Assembly (NCBI RefSeq): GCF_003612015.1
Contig: NZ_RARB01000014.1
Coordinates: 984 to 53,752 of the forward strand
From: Pantoea piersonii
Lineage (GTDB): Bacteria; Pseudomonadota; Gammaproteobacteria; Enterobacterales; Enterobacteriaceae
Length of the DNA: 52,769 bases
Direction of reading: 5' to 3'
Shown here: positions 17,801 to 26,780 of the stretch, one piece after another
How positions within the stretch are numbered: position 1 is the stretch's first letter
Layout: every line of letters starts with the position of its first letter
Made by a program: the position numbers and the translations under genes
The notes under the pieces: generated by a model
Seen by the model: only the letters and a program-made list of their open reading frames with translations
Told to the model about the DNA's origin: nothing
The model's database searches: none

Positions 17801-19044
17801 GCGTGAACACCCTGAGCTGGGGACTCTGCGCGCCGGGCGCGGTGATCTCCGTGCGTCGAAGACGCACCCTGAAAATCAGCGAAACCGTTGCTCGCTTCAA
17901 CCAGCTCGCTGTGCCGGGTCTGGGCGGCGTGTGGTTTGGTCGTCAGCTCATCATGGCGTTACAGGGGGTGGCGATTGCCACGGAAACCGGCGAGCGGTTC
18001 AGCAATATTGAGGTGGCCAACGCTATTGAGGCGCTCTCCTGCTGGAAAGGATTTAAACAGCCCTCAGCGCGCAATGGCGATCGCCGTCTGCGCGGGATCC
18101 GCAAAATAAAATCGCTGGAGGCCGAAAGCATTATCTTTCGCGCCGCCCGAAAAAAAGCGTTTTATGTCACTATCCCGATGCGGATGGCGACTCTGGAAGC
18201 CCTGCCCGCGCTGGGACTGGTGCAGCCACAGCGTAGTTTCAATGCCTTTCAGTGCACGCCGCTGGGCGAGCAGCTTGCCAGGGTTGAACCCAAACAGCGT
18301 GACCTGCTGACGCACTGGGTGAAATCCGGTGGTGCCCCGCCCGCGTCGCTGGTTTCGCCGCTGACGCCGTTACCCCGAACGGCCCGTCGGCTGATTCGCA
18401 CTCAGTTGCAGTATGCGGGTAATGAACAGAGCCGACAGCGCCGCAGTGCGGCGCTACAGTGGGTCGAACGGCTGCGCCAGCACCCTCCCGCGTCGCTCAG
18501 CTGGCAGGATCGCCCAGGCGAGATCTCGGCGGATCACTGGCACGATCTGCAGGCTGGTGCCTTTTTTACGCGCACACGTCACAGCGCGATCGCACTGCTG
18601 GAGACCATTGAACAGGAGATGGCACAGCGCAGCAGCGGCCCGCAGTTTGCGCTCAATCAGACGTTTTCAACGGTCGTGCAACAGGCGCTGAAAACGCTCA
18701 AGCGCAACGCGCGGGGGTTTCTGGATCTGCAACACGGCGACAATGACGCTAACCAGTTTTGCAGCGAATGCAGTGGCGAAGCGGTTGCGGTGCTCCGTGC
18801 GCTGGTCAGCCGGGATGGCCACATTCTCCAGCTTAATGGCGAGCACATTGAGCCAGGCGCGGCGTTCAAAGCGACGGGCTTACCCGCCGGGCGGCAACCG
18901 GAGGAGCAGGATGATCTCCCGCCTGTCGCCGACGGATTCTGGCCTGCGGATATCTCCGGGCGTATCCCAAACCTGTTTTTGCTCAACCTAGATCTGCACG
19001 GCGAACTGAATGCCTGGCTCAGCAAGGCGGTGTCAAATGGCTGA
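17797..19044 (+). CDS. Protein of unknown function within the helicase/PLD module
   Basis: A 415-residue soluble protein that I do not recognise. It is rich in Arg, Gln and Leu, with no transmembrane segment. Around residues 140-215 there is a pattern suggestive of a winged helix (TLEALPALGLVQPQRSFNAF, then TPLGEQLA), and residues about 321-325 read FCSEC, a possible metal-binding pair. The start overlaps the WYL gene's stop, and the end overlaps the PLD gene by eight bases, so it is translationally locked into the operon. Its invariable-looking position between regulator and nuclease suggests an adaptor or DNA-binding subunit; that is inference only. Confidence 0.7.
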   Translation: MSVNTLSWGLCAPGAVISVRRRRTLKISETVARFNQLAVPGLGGVWFGRQLIMALQGVAIATETGERFSNIEVANAIEALSCWKGFKQPSARNGDRRLRGIRKIKSLEAESIIFRAARKKAFYVTIPMRMATLEALPALGLVQPQRSFNAFQCTPLGEQLARVEPKQRDLLTHWVKSGGAPPASLVSPLTPLPRTARRLIRTQLQYAGNEQSRQRRSAALQWVERLRQHPPASLSWQDRPGEISADHWHDLQAGAFFTRTRHSAIALLETIEQEMAQRSSGPQFALNQTFSTVVQQALKTLKRNARGFLDLQHGDNDANQFCSECSGEAVAVLRALVSRDGHILQLNGEHIEPGAAFKATGLPAGRQPEEQDDLPPVADGFWPADISGRIPNLFLLNLDLHGELNAWLSKAVSNG

Positions 19045-21010
19045 CCGGCGCCCACTGCCGCCATCACTGGCTGACTACTTTGATGCCCCTGAAGGATATC
19101 GCGGACATTTTGGCTGGGCTTGTGGCTTCTCTGCCGATAAACCGTTCCTGAACAGCGCGATGGAGCGCTTTAGCGGACTGAATCACGCGACCCGCTCCCA
19201 TCAGGGACAGTGCCAGTTAGCGCTGTTTCTTGACGCCGGAAACCGCGCTATTTCGCCGGTAGACGTGCCCGGCGTTGCCCATTGTCTGTTGCAGGCCGCA
19301 CCGCCGCTCAAATTACTTCATGCGAAGGTCGCCCTTCTGGGGTTCAAGGCTGAGGATCCTGAAGCGGGCTGGCGTCTTCGTCTGCTGGTCAGCAGCGGTA
19401 ACTGGACAGAAATGACATTACAGCGCAGCCTGGATCTGGTCTGGTGCCTCGACCTTTCACGCGAGGCGCTCCTGACTGACACTGTTGCGGTTCAGCAGAG
19501 CTGTGCCGATTTCAAAGCCGCGCAAAGCCTGCTCAGCGACATTGCCGCCTGGTGTGAAACCAGCCTGTTGTCGCTGGTTGTCAACAATCAGCCTGCCTCC
19601 GGCACCCTGGCGCGTGAAGAGGTTGAGAGCTGGCTCGCGGCCTGCCGCAAGCGTGCACACGGTAAACCCCGGCTGGTCGATAACCGCAAAAGATCTTTGT
19701 TCAGCCAGCTGCAATCCTGGCTGGCGCAGCCTTCTTTTACCGGGAAACGGAATTATCTGGCGATGGGATCCGGTTTCTTTGAAGCAGGTCGTCAGGACGT
19801 TCTGGTGCCGCAGAAGATTGTTCAGCAATTGCAGGCGTCGAATCAGTTAACTCAGTCAGCGGATGTTGACCTGTTTGTTAATCCGCTGGCCTGTCAGGCC
19901 GTGGCACACAGTCTGGAAGCGCTGCAGAACCAGCGTTTCACCATCAGACCACCCGCCCAACCGACGCAGCCCGCACGTTTTCTGCACGCCAAGTTTATTT
20001 TTAGTGCTAACCAGCGCGCGGGAAGCGAGATGCTGAACCGTACCTGGCTCTATATGGGTTCAGGAAATCTCACCGAGCCTGGCTTTATGCAACGAATGAA
20101 ACAGGGAACGGGAAACCTGGAAGCGGGCATCTTTTTTACGCCCGGTCGGCTGGCAAAAAGTCAGAAGGGCAAACTGCCACCCGAACAGACGCTGACCTGG
20201 TTACTGCCGGTGCAGAGCGAACACGACTGCGACGATCTCCAGGAGCCGCTAGCCGCCGGTGAAGAGATGGCGGAGCGCCCGTCGCATTATGCACCGCCCG
20301 TGGCATGGCTGCGGTGGCAAACGCGGGATGAGGGTAATCACCTGCTAACTGCGCCTGACCTGCCACCGCAAGGCATCACGCTACTGAACCGCGATGGCAT
20401 GGCCTGCCGCCAGACGCATGAAGGCTTTGAGTGGCAGGGCGACATGCCACGCTCGGTGACTCTCCGCTGGCGGGGCGATCACGACGAACACTGCGCCAGC
20501 ATTCCGGTCATTGATGAACTGGGCCGCATCGCGGCGACACCATTAAGGCCGCTCAGTCTGGACGAGGCGTTGTGGCAGCTGGCGCACTTCCCGGTCGCAC
20601 CCGACGTCGAACCGTCCGATGAGGAGGAAGAGCTCAACCTGTCGGCAATGCCTGCTGACGAAGCGTTAAGCGGCGGGCAGCGCGTTGACGTTCATCCCAT
20701 TCGCCAGATGATGGCACTGATCGAGGGTATTGCCGATAGCCAGACGCAACTGGCGGAAAGTGACTGGCGTCTCTGGTGCTGCAGCCTGGAGCAGGCGTTG
20801 ATTCAGGCCAGTCATCACGATGACATTGTCCGTTTTCGCGATACCGGGATTAATCCGCTCAGCGCATTACGGGAAGCCGCGTTTCGCCCGGTATTCGCCG
20901 AAAACGATGCGAGTGAAGCAGGACAGAATTACCTGCAAATGCTGGATCGCGTGGAACACGCCTGGGGCGTATCAGCGCTCTGCTCGTTAACGGAGGTTGC
21001 CGATGTATAA
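19037..21010 (+). CDS. Phospholipase D-superfamily protein with two HxK motifs (Tdp1-like nuclease candidate)
   Basis: A 657-residue protein; ATG 19037 has AAGGCGG just upstream and is preferred to 19010. Two PLD half-sites are visible: HAK at residues 95-97 followed by VSSGNWTE near 118-124, and HAK at 317-319 followed by MGSGNLTEPGF near 340-350 and GNLEAGIFF. The HxK-(x)n-GSxN spacing and the trailing E-x-G-I resemble tyrosyl-DNA phosphodiesterase and bacterial PLD nucleases rather than phospholipases. There is no signal peptide, so it acts in the cytoplasm. The C-terminal third is acidic (SDEEEELN) and may contact partners. Its start and end overlap neighbouring genes, and the following helicase is probably its partner. 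Confidence 0.8.
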   Translation: MADRRPLPPSLADYFDAPEGYRGHFGWACGFSADKPFLNSAMERFSGLNHATRSHQGQCQLALFLDAGNRAISPVDVPGVAHCLLQAAPPLKLLHAKVALLGFKAEDPEAGWRLRLLVSSGNWTEMTLQRSLDLVWCLDLSREALLTDTVAVQQSCADFKAAQSLLSDIAAWCETSLLSLVVNNQPASGTLAREEVESWLAACRKRAHGKPRLVDNRKRSLFSQLQSWLAQPSFTGKRNYLAMGSGFFEAGRQDVLVPQKIVQQLQASNQLTQSADVDLFVNPLACQAVAHSLEALQNQRFTIRPPAQPTQPARFLHAKFIFSANQRAGSEMLNRTWLYMGSGNLTEPGFMQRMKQGTGNLEAGIFFTPGRLAKSQKGKLPPEQTLTWLLPVQSEHDCDDLQEPLAAGEEMAERPSHYAPPVAWLRWQTRDEGNHLLTAPDLPPQGITLLNRDGMACRQTHEGFEWQGDMPRSVTLRWRGDHDEHCASIPVIDELGRIAATPLRPLSLDEALWQLAHFPVAPDVEPSDEEEELNLSAMPADEALSGGQRVDVHPIRQMMALIEGIADSQTQLAESDWRLWCCSLEQALIQASHHDDIVRFRDTGINPLSALREAAFRPVFAENDASEAGQNYLQMLDRVEHAWGVSALCSLTEVADV

Positions 21011-23558
21011 GCGTTTTCAGGGCTGGTCGCGGGTCGCCGATTTACTGCGCCAGCAGGTCAGCGAGTCACCCGCTCAACTGAATGCGGGACAAAAAGCGAC
21101 CCTGTCAGCAATTGCCGAACGCATTGAGCAGCAAGGTATGATTCTGGCGGATGAAGTGGGTATGGGGAAAACCCGCATTGCTGCCACCCTTGCCCGCTGC
21201 GTCATTCAGGCGGGTGGCCGAGTGGCGGTGTTAATTCCGGGTGGGCTTGCGGCTAACTGGCAAGAAGAGCTGAAAACCGTCGGCGTCATCCCGTCAGCAC
21301 CGCTGCTCTCGCTGAAACAATATATGCGTGTCTGGGCCCCCGATGCCCCTTCCCGTCCATGGTTTGCGGAACAGTGCCTGATCATCTCCCATGCGATGGC
21401 AAACTGGCGACTGGGTGCAGGCAGCTATCCCTGGCGTTGGGGATTGCTGCCCGAGCTCTGTCAGCAATGGTTACACCAGCGGCACGAAAGAACCCTGTCT
21501 GAGCCCTGGCTCAAGCGGGCGGCACAAGAGATCTATGCGTTCACGCACAATCTACCGAAGGCTCATCCGGCGCGAAAAACCCTTGACGCGCTGGCGGCAG
21601 AGGTGGTGATGAAACGAGCGCGGCGCGATGAACACTATACCGTAGAGAGCAATGAGCGCCGCCAGCTGGAAACCAGCGTCGGGCTGGGGCTGGGAACGTT
21701 TGATCTCATCATTGTGGACGAAGCGCACAAAAGCCGTGGTGCGAGCAGCAGCCTGAATCGCGTACTGGAGAATGTCATCCAGCCCGCCCGTCATGCCCGC
21801 CGACTGGCGGTGAGCGCCACGCCGGTTGAGTTGCACAGAGATCAGTGGAAGCAGATGCTGCAACGTATCAACGTCCATGCTCCGCCGGCGATCGAAGCCA
21901 TCGAACACTATCAGTCTGCCGTTGACGATCTGCGTCAGAATTATACCGACCCGCGCGTGCAGCAACGTTATCGCGCCGCTTCCGCGGCTTTCCAGCAGGC
22001 GCTCTCGCCGTATCTGCTGCGCCGTGACAAGCGGGAAGATGAGTCTGTACAGAAATATTATCAGCACACCACCCGTCCCTATCGACGAGAGAAAGCGATC
22101 GTTGTGGATACCTTTGCCTTGTCGATGGCGTGGAAACAGGCGGTTTGCGCCGCAGAAGCACTCTCTTTTGTCAGCCGGATGCACGAAGACAGCGCAGCAA
22201 AACGGCTGCGCCTGACCTTTGGCAACGGGCACGGTATCGCCACGGTAATGAATAATCAGCACGATGAAACCCCCGATGCGCAGCTGAGTGAAATCATCGC
22301 CGTGGCTGACGACACCGCCCCGGCTGACAAACGTCAGCAGCGCGCCCGCTGGTGGCAGCGTAAGCTCAACGCGGTGATGAAAGCCGATGACGAATTTGCG
22401 CTGTTTAATCATCCCGCCATTCTGGCCACCGTCAATGCCGTGGAAGCCGTCTGTGACAGCGGAGAAAAAGTGCTGGTGTTTGGCCGCTTTACCCAGCCGA
22501 TGCGAGCGCTGGTCAAACTCATCAATGCCCGCGCTCTGTTAAAAGCGCTGGACAAGAAAGAGCCCTGGCCGCAGGAGTATATTCGTGAGGATGAGTGGCC
22601 CGCCATTCAATGCGCCAGTCGCCAGCTGTATAACCGGGATGCCGACCAGGCCGCCCTCACCCGCCAGCTGAAACGCCAGTACCGTTTGCTCAGTCGCGAT
22701 CGTGAGGCGTTTCGACATCGTCTGCTGCCTCTGCTGCAACAGGGACTTGAATCCTGTGAAAATGATCAGGTCAACGCCCTGTTCACGCTGTTCGCGCAAC
22801 GCAGCGAGAGCGGTTCGCCGCATCGGGATTTGGTGAGTGTGGCCCATGCGCTGTACCTGTTGACTAACACGGACGCTGAACGCCACTCCCCTCTGCATCT
22901 GGCTGGTGTGTTTACCGACCTGATCAATGCGGCCCGCGACCGCGATCATGCCGACGGCCAGACAGAAGCGATCGAAGAGGCGCAGAGCACAGAACTGCGC
23001 TGGCAAGCCGTGCTGGAGCGGCTCGATCAGGAGTACGGCCCGCGCGAAAGCCATTTTGCCCGTCTGATGGATGGCAATACTGCGCCGCCTACCCGCCAGT
23101 TGCTCAATTTTGCCTTCAACCGGCCACACTGCCACCCTTCGGTTCTGGTGGCGCAATCCCTGGTCGCCAGAGAGGGGCTGAACCTCCACTTAGCCTGCCG
23201 CACGGTGGTGATGATGCATCCTGAATGGAATCCCGGCGTCGCGGAACAACAGATTGGCCGCGTCGACCGGCTCAACAGCCTGTGGCAGAAAAAACTGGAT
23301 GAGGCACTGGCGGCCGGTCAGCGCGGCGATCAGCTGCCCACAATCGATTTCTGCCCGGTAATTTTCAAAGGCACCTATGACGAACAAAACTGGCAGGTGC
23401 TGAGTCAGCGCTGGGACGACCTGCGAGCGCAGTTGCATGGCAACCCCTTCTCCGCCAGCGCGCTACAGGATCATGCTCTGCACAGAGAACTTATTCAGTC
23501 GGTGCTGGACAGTGCGCCGAACTTCTCTCCGTTAAAGAGAGCGCAGTCAAAAGGGTAG
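21003..23558 (+). CDS. SNF2-family DEAD/H-type helicase/translocase
   Basis: An 851-residue superfamily 2 ATPase. ATG 21003 is chosen because GGAGG lies 6 bases upstream. Motif I LADEVGMGKTRIA at 49-60, motif II IIVDEAHKS at about 236-244, motif III VSATPVEL near 273-280, and the C-terminal RecA domain with SLVAREGLNLHLACRTVV (motif V) and EQQIGRVDRLNS (motif VI, about 749-760). The Q-x-x-GR-x-DR form is typical of SNF2-type and phage-defence helicases. An insert of about 250 residues lies between the two RecA domains. It should translocate on double-stranded DNA and probably delivers the PLD nuclease, as helicase-PLD pairs do in other defence loci; this pairing is inferred. Confidence 0.88.
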   Translation: MYKRFQGWSRVADLLRQQVSESPAQLNAGQKATLSAIAERIEQQGMILADEVGMGKTRIAATLARCVIQAGGRVAVLIPGGLAANWQEELKTVGVIPSAPLLSLKQYMRVWAPDAPSRPWFAEQCLIISHAMANWRLGAGSYPWRWGLLPELCQQWLHQRHERTLSEPWLKRAAQEIYAFTHNLPKAHPARKTLDALAAEVVMKRARRDEHYTVESNERRQLETSVGLGLGTFDLIIVDEAHKSRGASSSLNRVLENVIQPARHARRLAVSATPVELHRDQWKQMLQRINVHAPPAIEAIEHYQSAVDDLRQNYTDPRVQQRYRAASAAFQQALSPYLLRRDKREDESVQKYYQHTTRPYRREKAIVVDTFALSMAWKQAVCAAEALSFVSRMHEDSAAKRLRLTFGNGHGIATVMNNQHDETPDAQLSEIIAVADDTAPADKRQQRARWWQRKLNAVMKADDEFALFNHPAILATVNAVEAVCDSGEKVLVFGRFTQPMRALVKLINARALLKALDKKEPWPQEYIREDEWPAIQCASRQLYNRDADQAALTRQLKRQYRLLSRDREAFRHRLLPLLQQGLESCENDQVNALFTLFAQRSESGSPHRDLVSVAHALYLLTNTDAERHSPLHLAGVFTDLINAARDRDHADGQTEAIEEAQSTELRWQAVLERLDQEYGPRESHFARLMDGNTAPPTRQLLNFAFNRPHCHPSVLVAQSLVAREGLNLHLACRTVVMMHPEWNPGVAEQQIGRVDRLNSLWQKKLDEALAAGQRGDQLPTIDFCPVIFKGTYDEQNWQVLSQRWDDLRAQLHGNPFSASALQDHALHRELIQSVLDSAPNFSPLKRAQSKG

Positions 23559-23612
23559 TTTGCACGCTTGTTACTTACAGATAAAAGGTTGAGTCAACCA
23601 TAAGGAATCACG

Positions 23613-24476
23613 ATGGGGAATATTGACGGACTGACGCTGATGCAGAGAGAAGATCCTGCATTCGCTGAGCATTACCTGCGTTGGGAAAGTATCAGGCAGG
23701 CCACAGCACCCCATCAGGTGGCCATTTGCGGCCTGATGAATGCTGGGAAAAGCGCATTACTGAATATGCTGACCGGACACCTGGAACGGGAGTATTTCGC
23801 CACCGGCGCGAGTCGCACCACGGCAGACGTGCAGTCGATAACGATGGACAACATTGACTGGCTCGATACGCCAGGCATTGATGCCAGTGACAGTGATGAT
23901 CACACCGCCTGGCGCGGCATTTTGCGAGCGGATTCGGTTCTTTTTGCCCACACCCTGCGCACCGGCACGCTTGAGCAGGTGGAACTCGATTTTCTTGATA
24001 CGCTGATGCGCCATATCCCCGATCTGCCGCAACGATTGATCGTGGTGCTTACCCACGCCGATAGCGTAGAAGCCCACCAGCAAGAGAGCATTGATTCCAT
24101 TACCCGGATTCTCTCCACGCGTTTTGCTAAGCCGTTGCCGCTGTTTGTCACCTCAAGCCCGCGTTTTATTAAAGGCACGCTGACGAATAAGCCTGGGCTG
24201 GTTCAGCGCAGCGGCATTCCGCAGCTGCTGGCAGCCATCACTACCCGCGTCAGTGAGGCCAACGCTTCGCTCGTTTCCGGGCGGGCGCTGGAAAAAGTAC
24301 ATCTCGACATCATGCTCAAGGGTGCCATCACTGAGGCGCTTGCCCGGCGCGAAGAGCAGATGAACGCGCTGCTTCAGCAACATAAAGATGAGGACAGAGC
24401 GTTTCGCAAGGCAGCGAAGCAACTGCTCAACGCCCTGCGTCAACGTATCCCTGATGAGAAAAAATCTGACATTTAA
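23613..24476 (+). CDS. YfjP/dynamin-type GTPase (short form)
   Basis: A 287-residue GTPase. G1 GLMNAGKSA at residues 40-48, switch I Thr in SRTTADVQS near 67-75, G3 LDTPGID at 84-90, and a degenerate G4 LTHADS near 146-151 in place of NKxD. The C-terminal about 60 residues are a basic and acidic coiled-coil-like helix. A 54-bp gap, including the palindrome GGTTGAGTCAACC (23587-23599), separates it from the helicase gene, so a second promoter may exist here. Related proteins (YfjP, YeeP and dynamin-like partners) act in pairs on membranes. It is the shortest of three GTPases in this module. Confidence 0.85.
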   Translation: MGNIDGLTLMQREDPAFAEHYLRWESIRQATAPHQVAICGLMNAGKSALLNMLTGHLEREYFATGASRTTADVQSITMDNIDWLDTPGIDASDSDDHTAWRGILRADSVLFAHTLRTGTLEQVELDFLDTLMRHIPDLPQRLIVVLTHADSVEAHQQESIDSITRILSTRFAKPLPLFVTSSPRFIKGTLTNKPGLVQRSGIPQLLAAITTRVSEANASLVSGRALEKVHLDIMLKGAITEALARREEQMNALLQQHKDEDRAFRKAAKQLLNALRQRIPDEKKSDI

Positions 24477-24486
24477 GGAAAAAACG

Positions 24487-24945
24487 ATGTGGTGGTTACT
24501 TATTCCTGTTGTAGGCGCAGTGATTACAGCCGTCGCCTCCTCAGACAGCAGCAGTTCATCTTCTTCATCTGATAGCAGCAACAGCCGTGAGACGGCGGCG
24601 CGCGACGCGCTGGAAAAAGAGCAAATGCGTAACCGGGAATTGAACCGGGCGGCACTGGTTCAGGATGCCCGCAAAGGCCTGGAGAGACTGCTGGCCGATC
24701 ATGCTGCGTTTCTGAAACGCACCCAGCCCAATAACTGGCACACACTCACGGCGGTTAATCTCGAAACTGCGTTAAGCACTCCGGCGACGGTAAATAACAG
24801 CTTTGCAAAACTGCGGGCGCTGTTACCGGACCTGGAATATGTCGGCAACGCCAGTGAGGTGCAGACGCGTATTCACCAGTTGCAGGGTGAGATCGCGGAG
24901 CTGCTCGCGCTCAGTCAGCGTATTTCTGAGGAGGAGGATCAATGA
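24487..24945 (+). CDS. Small protein with N-terminal membrane anchor and serine-rich linker
   Basis: A 152-residue protein starting at ATG 24487, with AAGGA 8-12 bases upstream. Residues 2-18 (WWLLIPVVGAVITAVAS) form a single transmembrane helix, directly followed by a run of serines and aspartates at about 19-34. The rest is helical with likely coiled-coil character (ALEKEQMRNRELNRAALVQD and a later LQGEIAELLALSQRI). No family is recognised. Its gene overlaps the next GTPase by four bases (ATGA). It may anchor the GTPases at the inner membrane. Confidence 0.7.
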   Translation: MWWLLIPVVGAVITAVASSDSSSSSSSSDSSNSRETAARDALEKEQMRNRELNRAALVQDARKGLERLLADHAAFLKRTQPNNWHTLTAVNLETALSTPATVNNSFAKLRALLPDLEYVGNASEVQTRIHQLQGEIAELLALSQRISEEEDQ

Positions 24946-26780
24946 TCACCTCTCCAGCCAACCGTAATGAACTGCTCGCCGTGTTTTCGCAGGTGGCAGA
25001 GGGATTTAGCTCCACGGGCAACAGGATTACACAGTACGAAGCGCGCATTAGTCCATTGCTGGCAGCACTCACCGACACACAACAGCGTGATCCCTGGGCC
25101 ACCAGCGCACTCCGGCGTGACCATCCTTTTTTGCGATTTGTTGAAGACCACACCGCACGGCTGCGAGAGATGCTGCGCCTCCAGGTCGGGGAGATACTCA
25201 GCTATCAGCGGAAAAACCGTTTTCGCCAGAAGTTCGATGATGCACTAATGGTCTACGTTTACGGCAAAGTCAAAGCCGGTAAATCCTCGTTCGGGAATTA
25301 CATTGCTTGGGGCCACCCCTGCCCAGATGCGGCGCTGAAAAGCCAGGCTGAACCGAAACCCGCCTTCTTTTGTGAAGTGGATAGCGGCACAACGGAGAAG
25401 ATGTCGGCAGAGAAAATGGCGCAACAGCAACATTTTTCCGTTGGCGTCTCAGAGACCACCAGCGCTATTCAGGGGTTCACCCTGCCTGGGCTGACCTGGA
25501 TTGATTCGCCCGGTATTCACTCCGTAACCGCTGAAAATGGCCGACTGGCGCAGGAGTACAGCGATGCCGCCGACCTTATCATCTATCTGACCAGTTCCAG
25601 CAGCCCCGGTCGCAAAAGCGATCTGGAGGTAATGCGCGAAGTGGTTGAGAAGAACAAGCCGATGATGGTGCTGATCCCGGCCAGCGACATTATCGACGAA
25701 GATGAAGATGACGAAGGTAATCCCGTTTCTCAACTGATCATGAAGTCAGATGCCGATCGCGCCGATCAGGAAAACTATGTCAGCGAGTCGCTTTCTGCGC
25801 TGGTGGACAGCCATCAAGCGGGCGTTACGGTGCAATCCATCTCGGTCGAGTATGCGCGACAAGGCGCAGACACAGAGCGCAACGCACGCTGGCAGGAGAG
25901 CGGCTTAAAGACGTTTGCCGAAACCGTTGCGCGGATCGCGCAGTCCGACGGTATCAAAATCAAACAGCGCACACCGCTGATTAACCACAAAAATGTTTGC
26001 GATTATCTGATCAACAGTGGCGATGACATCATCACGCTGTTGAATGACGTGGCCGCCGGGCTGGACGACGCCGCGCACAAACTGCATCAGGAGTGTGAAC
26101 GCCTCTGTCTTGAGCTGGAGCAGCGGCTTCAACCGAAAATCGAACGTCTGATCGATCGCTACGCGATGGATAACCGCCAGTACCTGTCGCACTGCGCCAG
26201 CGTGTGGGAAGAGGAGATTGCGACCAGCAAAGCGGCGCTGCTTACTCAGGTTCAGCAGGGCTTTGATCAGTTGACACTTAACCTCAACCAACTGGATGTC
26301 ATTGACGAGGCGATACCCGGTTTTGAAAAGCGCACAGAGCGCATCGCCTTTCACTCACGACTGGGGGAAAACGTCGGGAAAGCCGGTGGCGCGGCGGTAG
26401 GCACGGCGATCGGCGCAGTCGCGGGAAGCATCATTCCGGGTATAGGAACCGCCATTGGTGCCACCGTCGGCGGCCTGCTCGGCGGCATGATGGGCGGCTA
26501 CGGCGGCGGCAAAATTGGGGAAAATTTCAATTCAACCGAATATGAAGATATCGAAGTCGGCGATAACCGCGTGGAGGTGGCGTTAAAAACCCGCAAAGTG
26601 TTAAGCCATCGGGCTGAACGCGAACTGGGCGCGGTCACGATCATGCTGGAGAACGCCTTCTATGGCGATATCAAAGTCTGGGTGACAGAGATCCATACCG
26701 CCCTGACTGCCTTACAACAGGAATTACTTAGCCAGCATCTGGCCCTGAAAGAGGAGTTGCTTAACAATGAACCTGCCTGA
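24942..26780 (+). CDS. Dynamin-like large GTPase with glycine-zipper membrane segment
   Basis: A 612-residue protein. An N-terminal helical region of about 100 residues precedes the GTPase domain: G1 YGKVKAGKSSFGN at 107-118, G3 WIDSPGIHS near 187-194, and an unusual VLIPASDI in the G4 place. The second half is helical with long amphipathic segments. Residues about 478-526 are a glycine zipper (AAVGTAIGAVAGSIIPGIG and further), which can insert into or oligomerise at membranes. The domain order (helices, GTPase, helical bundle, membrane-active segment) matches bacterial dynamin-like proteins. AGGAGG 7 bases upstream sets the start. It overlaps the following GTPase gene by 14 bases, so the two probably form a heteromer. 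Confidence 0.85.
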   Translation: MITSPANRNELLAVFSQVAEGFSSTGNRITQYEARISPLLAALTDTQQRDPWATSALRRDHPFLRFVEDHTARLREMLRLQVGEILSYQRKNRFRQKFDDALMVYVYGKVKAGKSSFGNYIAWGHPCPDAALKSQAEPKPAFFCEVDSGTTEKMSAEKMAQQQHFSVGVSETTSAIQGFTLPGLTWIDSPGIHSVTAENGRLAQEYSDAADLIIYLTSSSSPGRKSDLEVMREVVEKNKPMMVLIPASDIIDEDEDDEGNPVSQLIMKSDADRADQENYVSESLSALVDSHQAGVTVQSISVEYARQGADTERNARWQESGLKTFAETVARIAQSDGIKIKQRTPLINHKNVCDYLINSGDDIITLLNDVAAGLDDAAHKLHQECERLCLELEQRLQPKIERLIDRYAMDNRQYLSHCASVWEEEIATSKAALLTQVQQGFDQLTLNLNQLDVIDEAIPGFEKRTERIAFHSRLGENVGKAGGAAVGTAIGAVAGSIIPGIGTAIGATVGGLLGGMMGGYGGGKIGENFNSTEYEDIEVGDNRVEVALKTRKVLSHRAERELGAVTIMLENAFYGDIKVWVTEIHTALTALQQELLSQHLALKEELLNNEPA

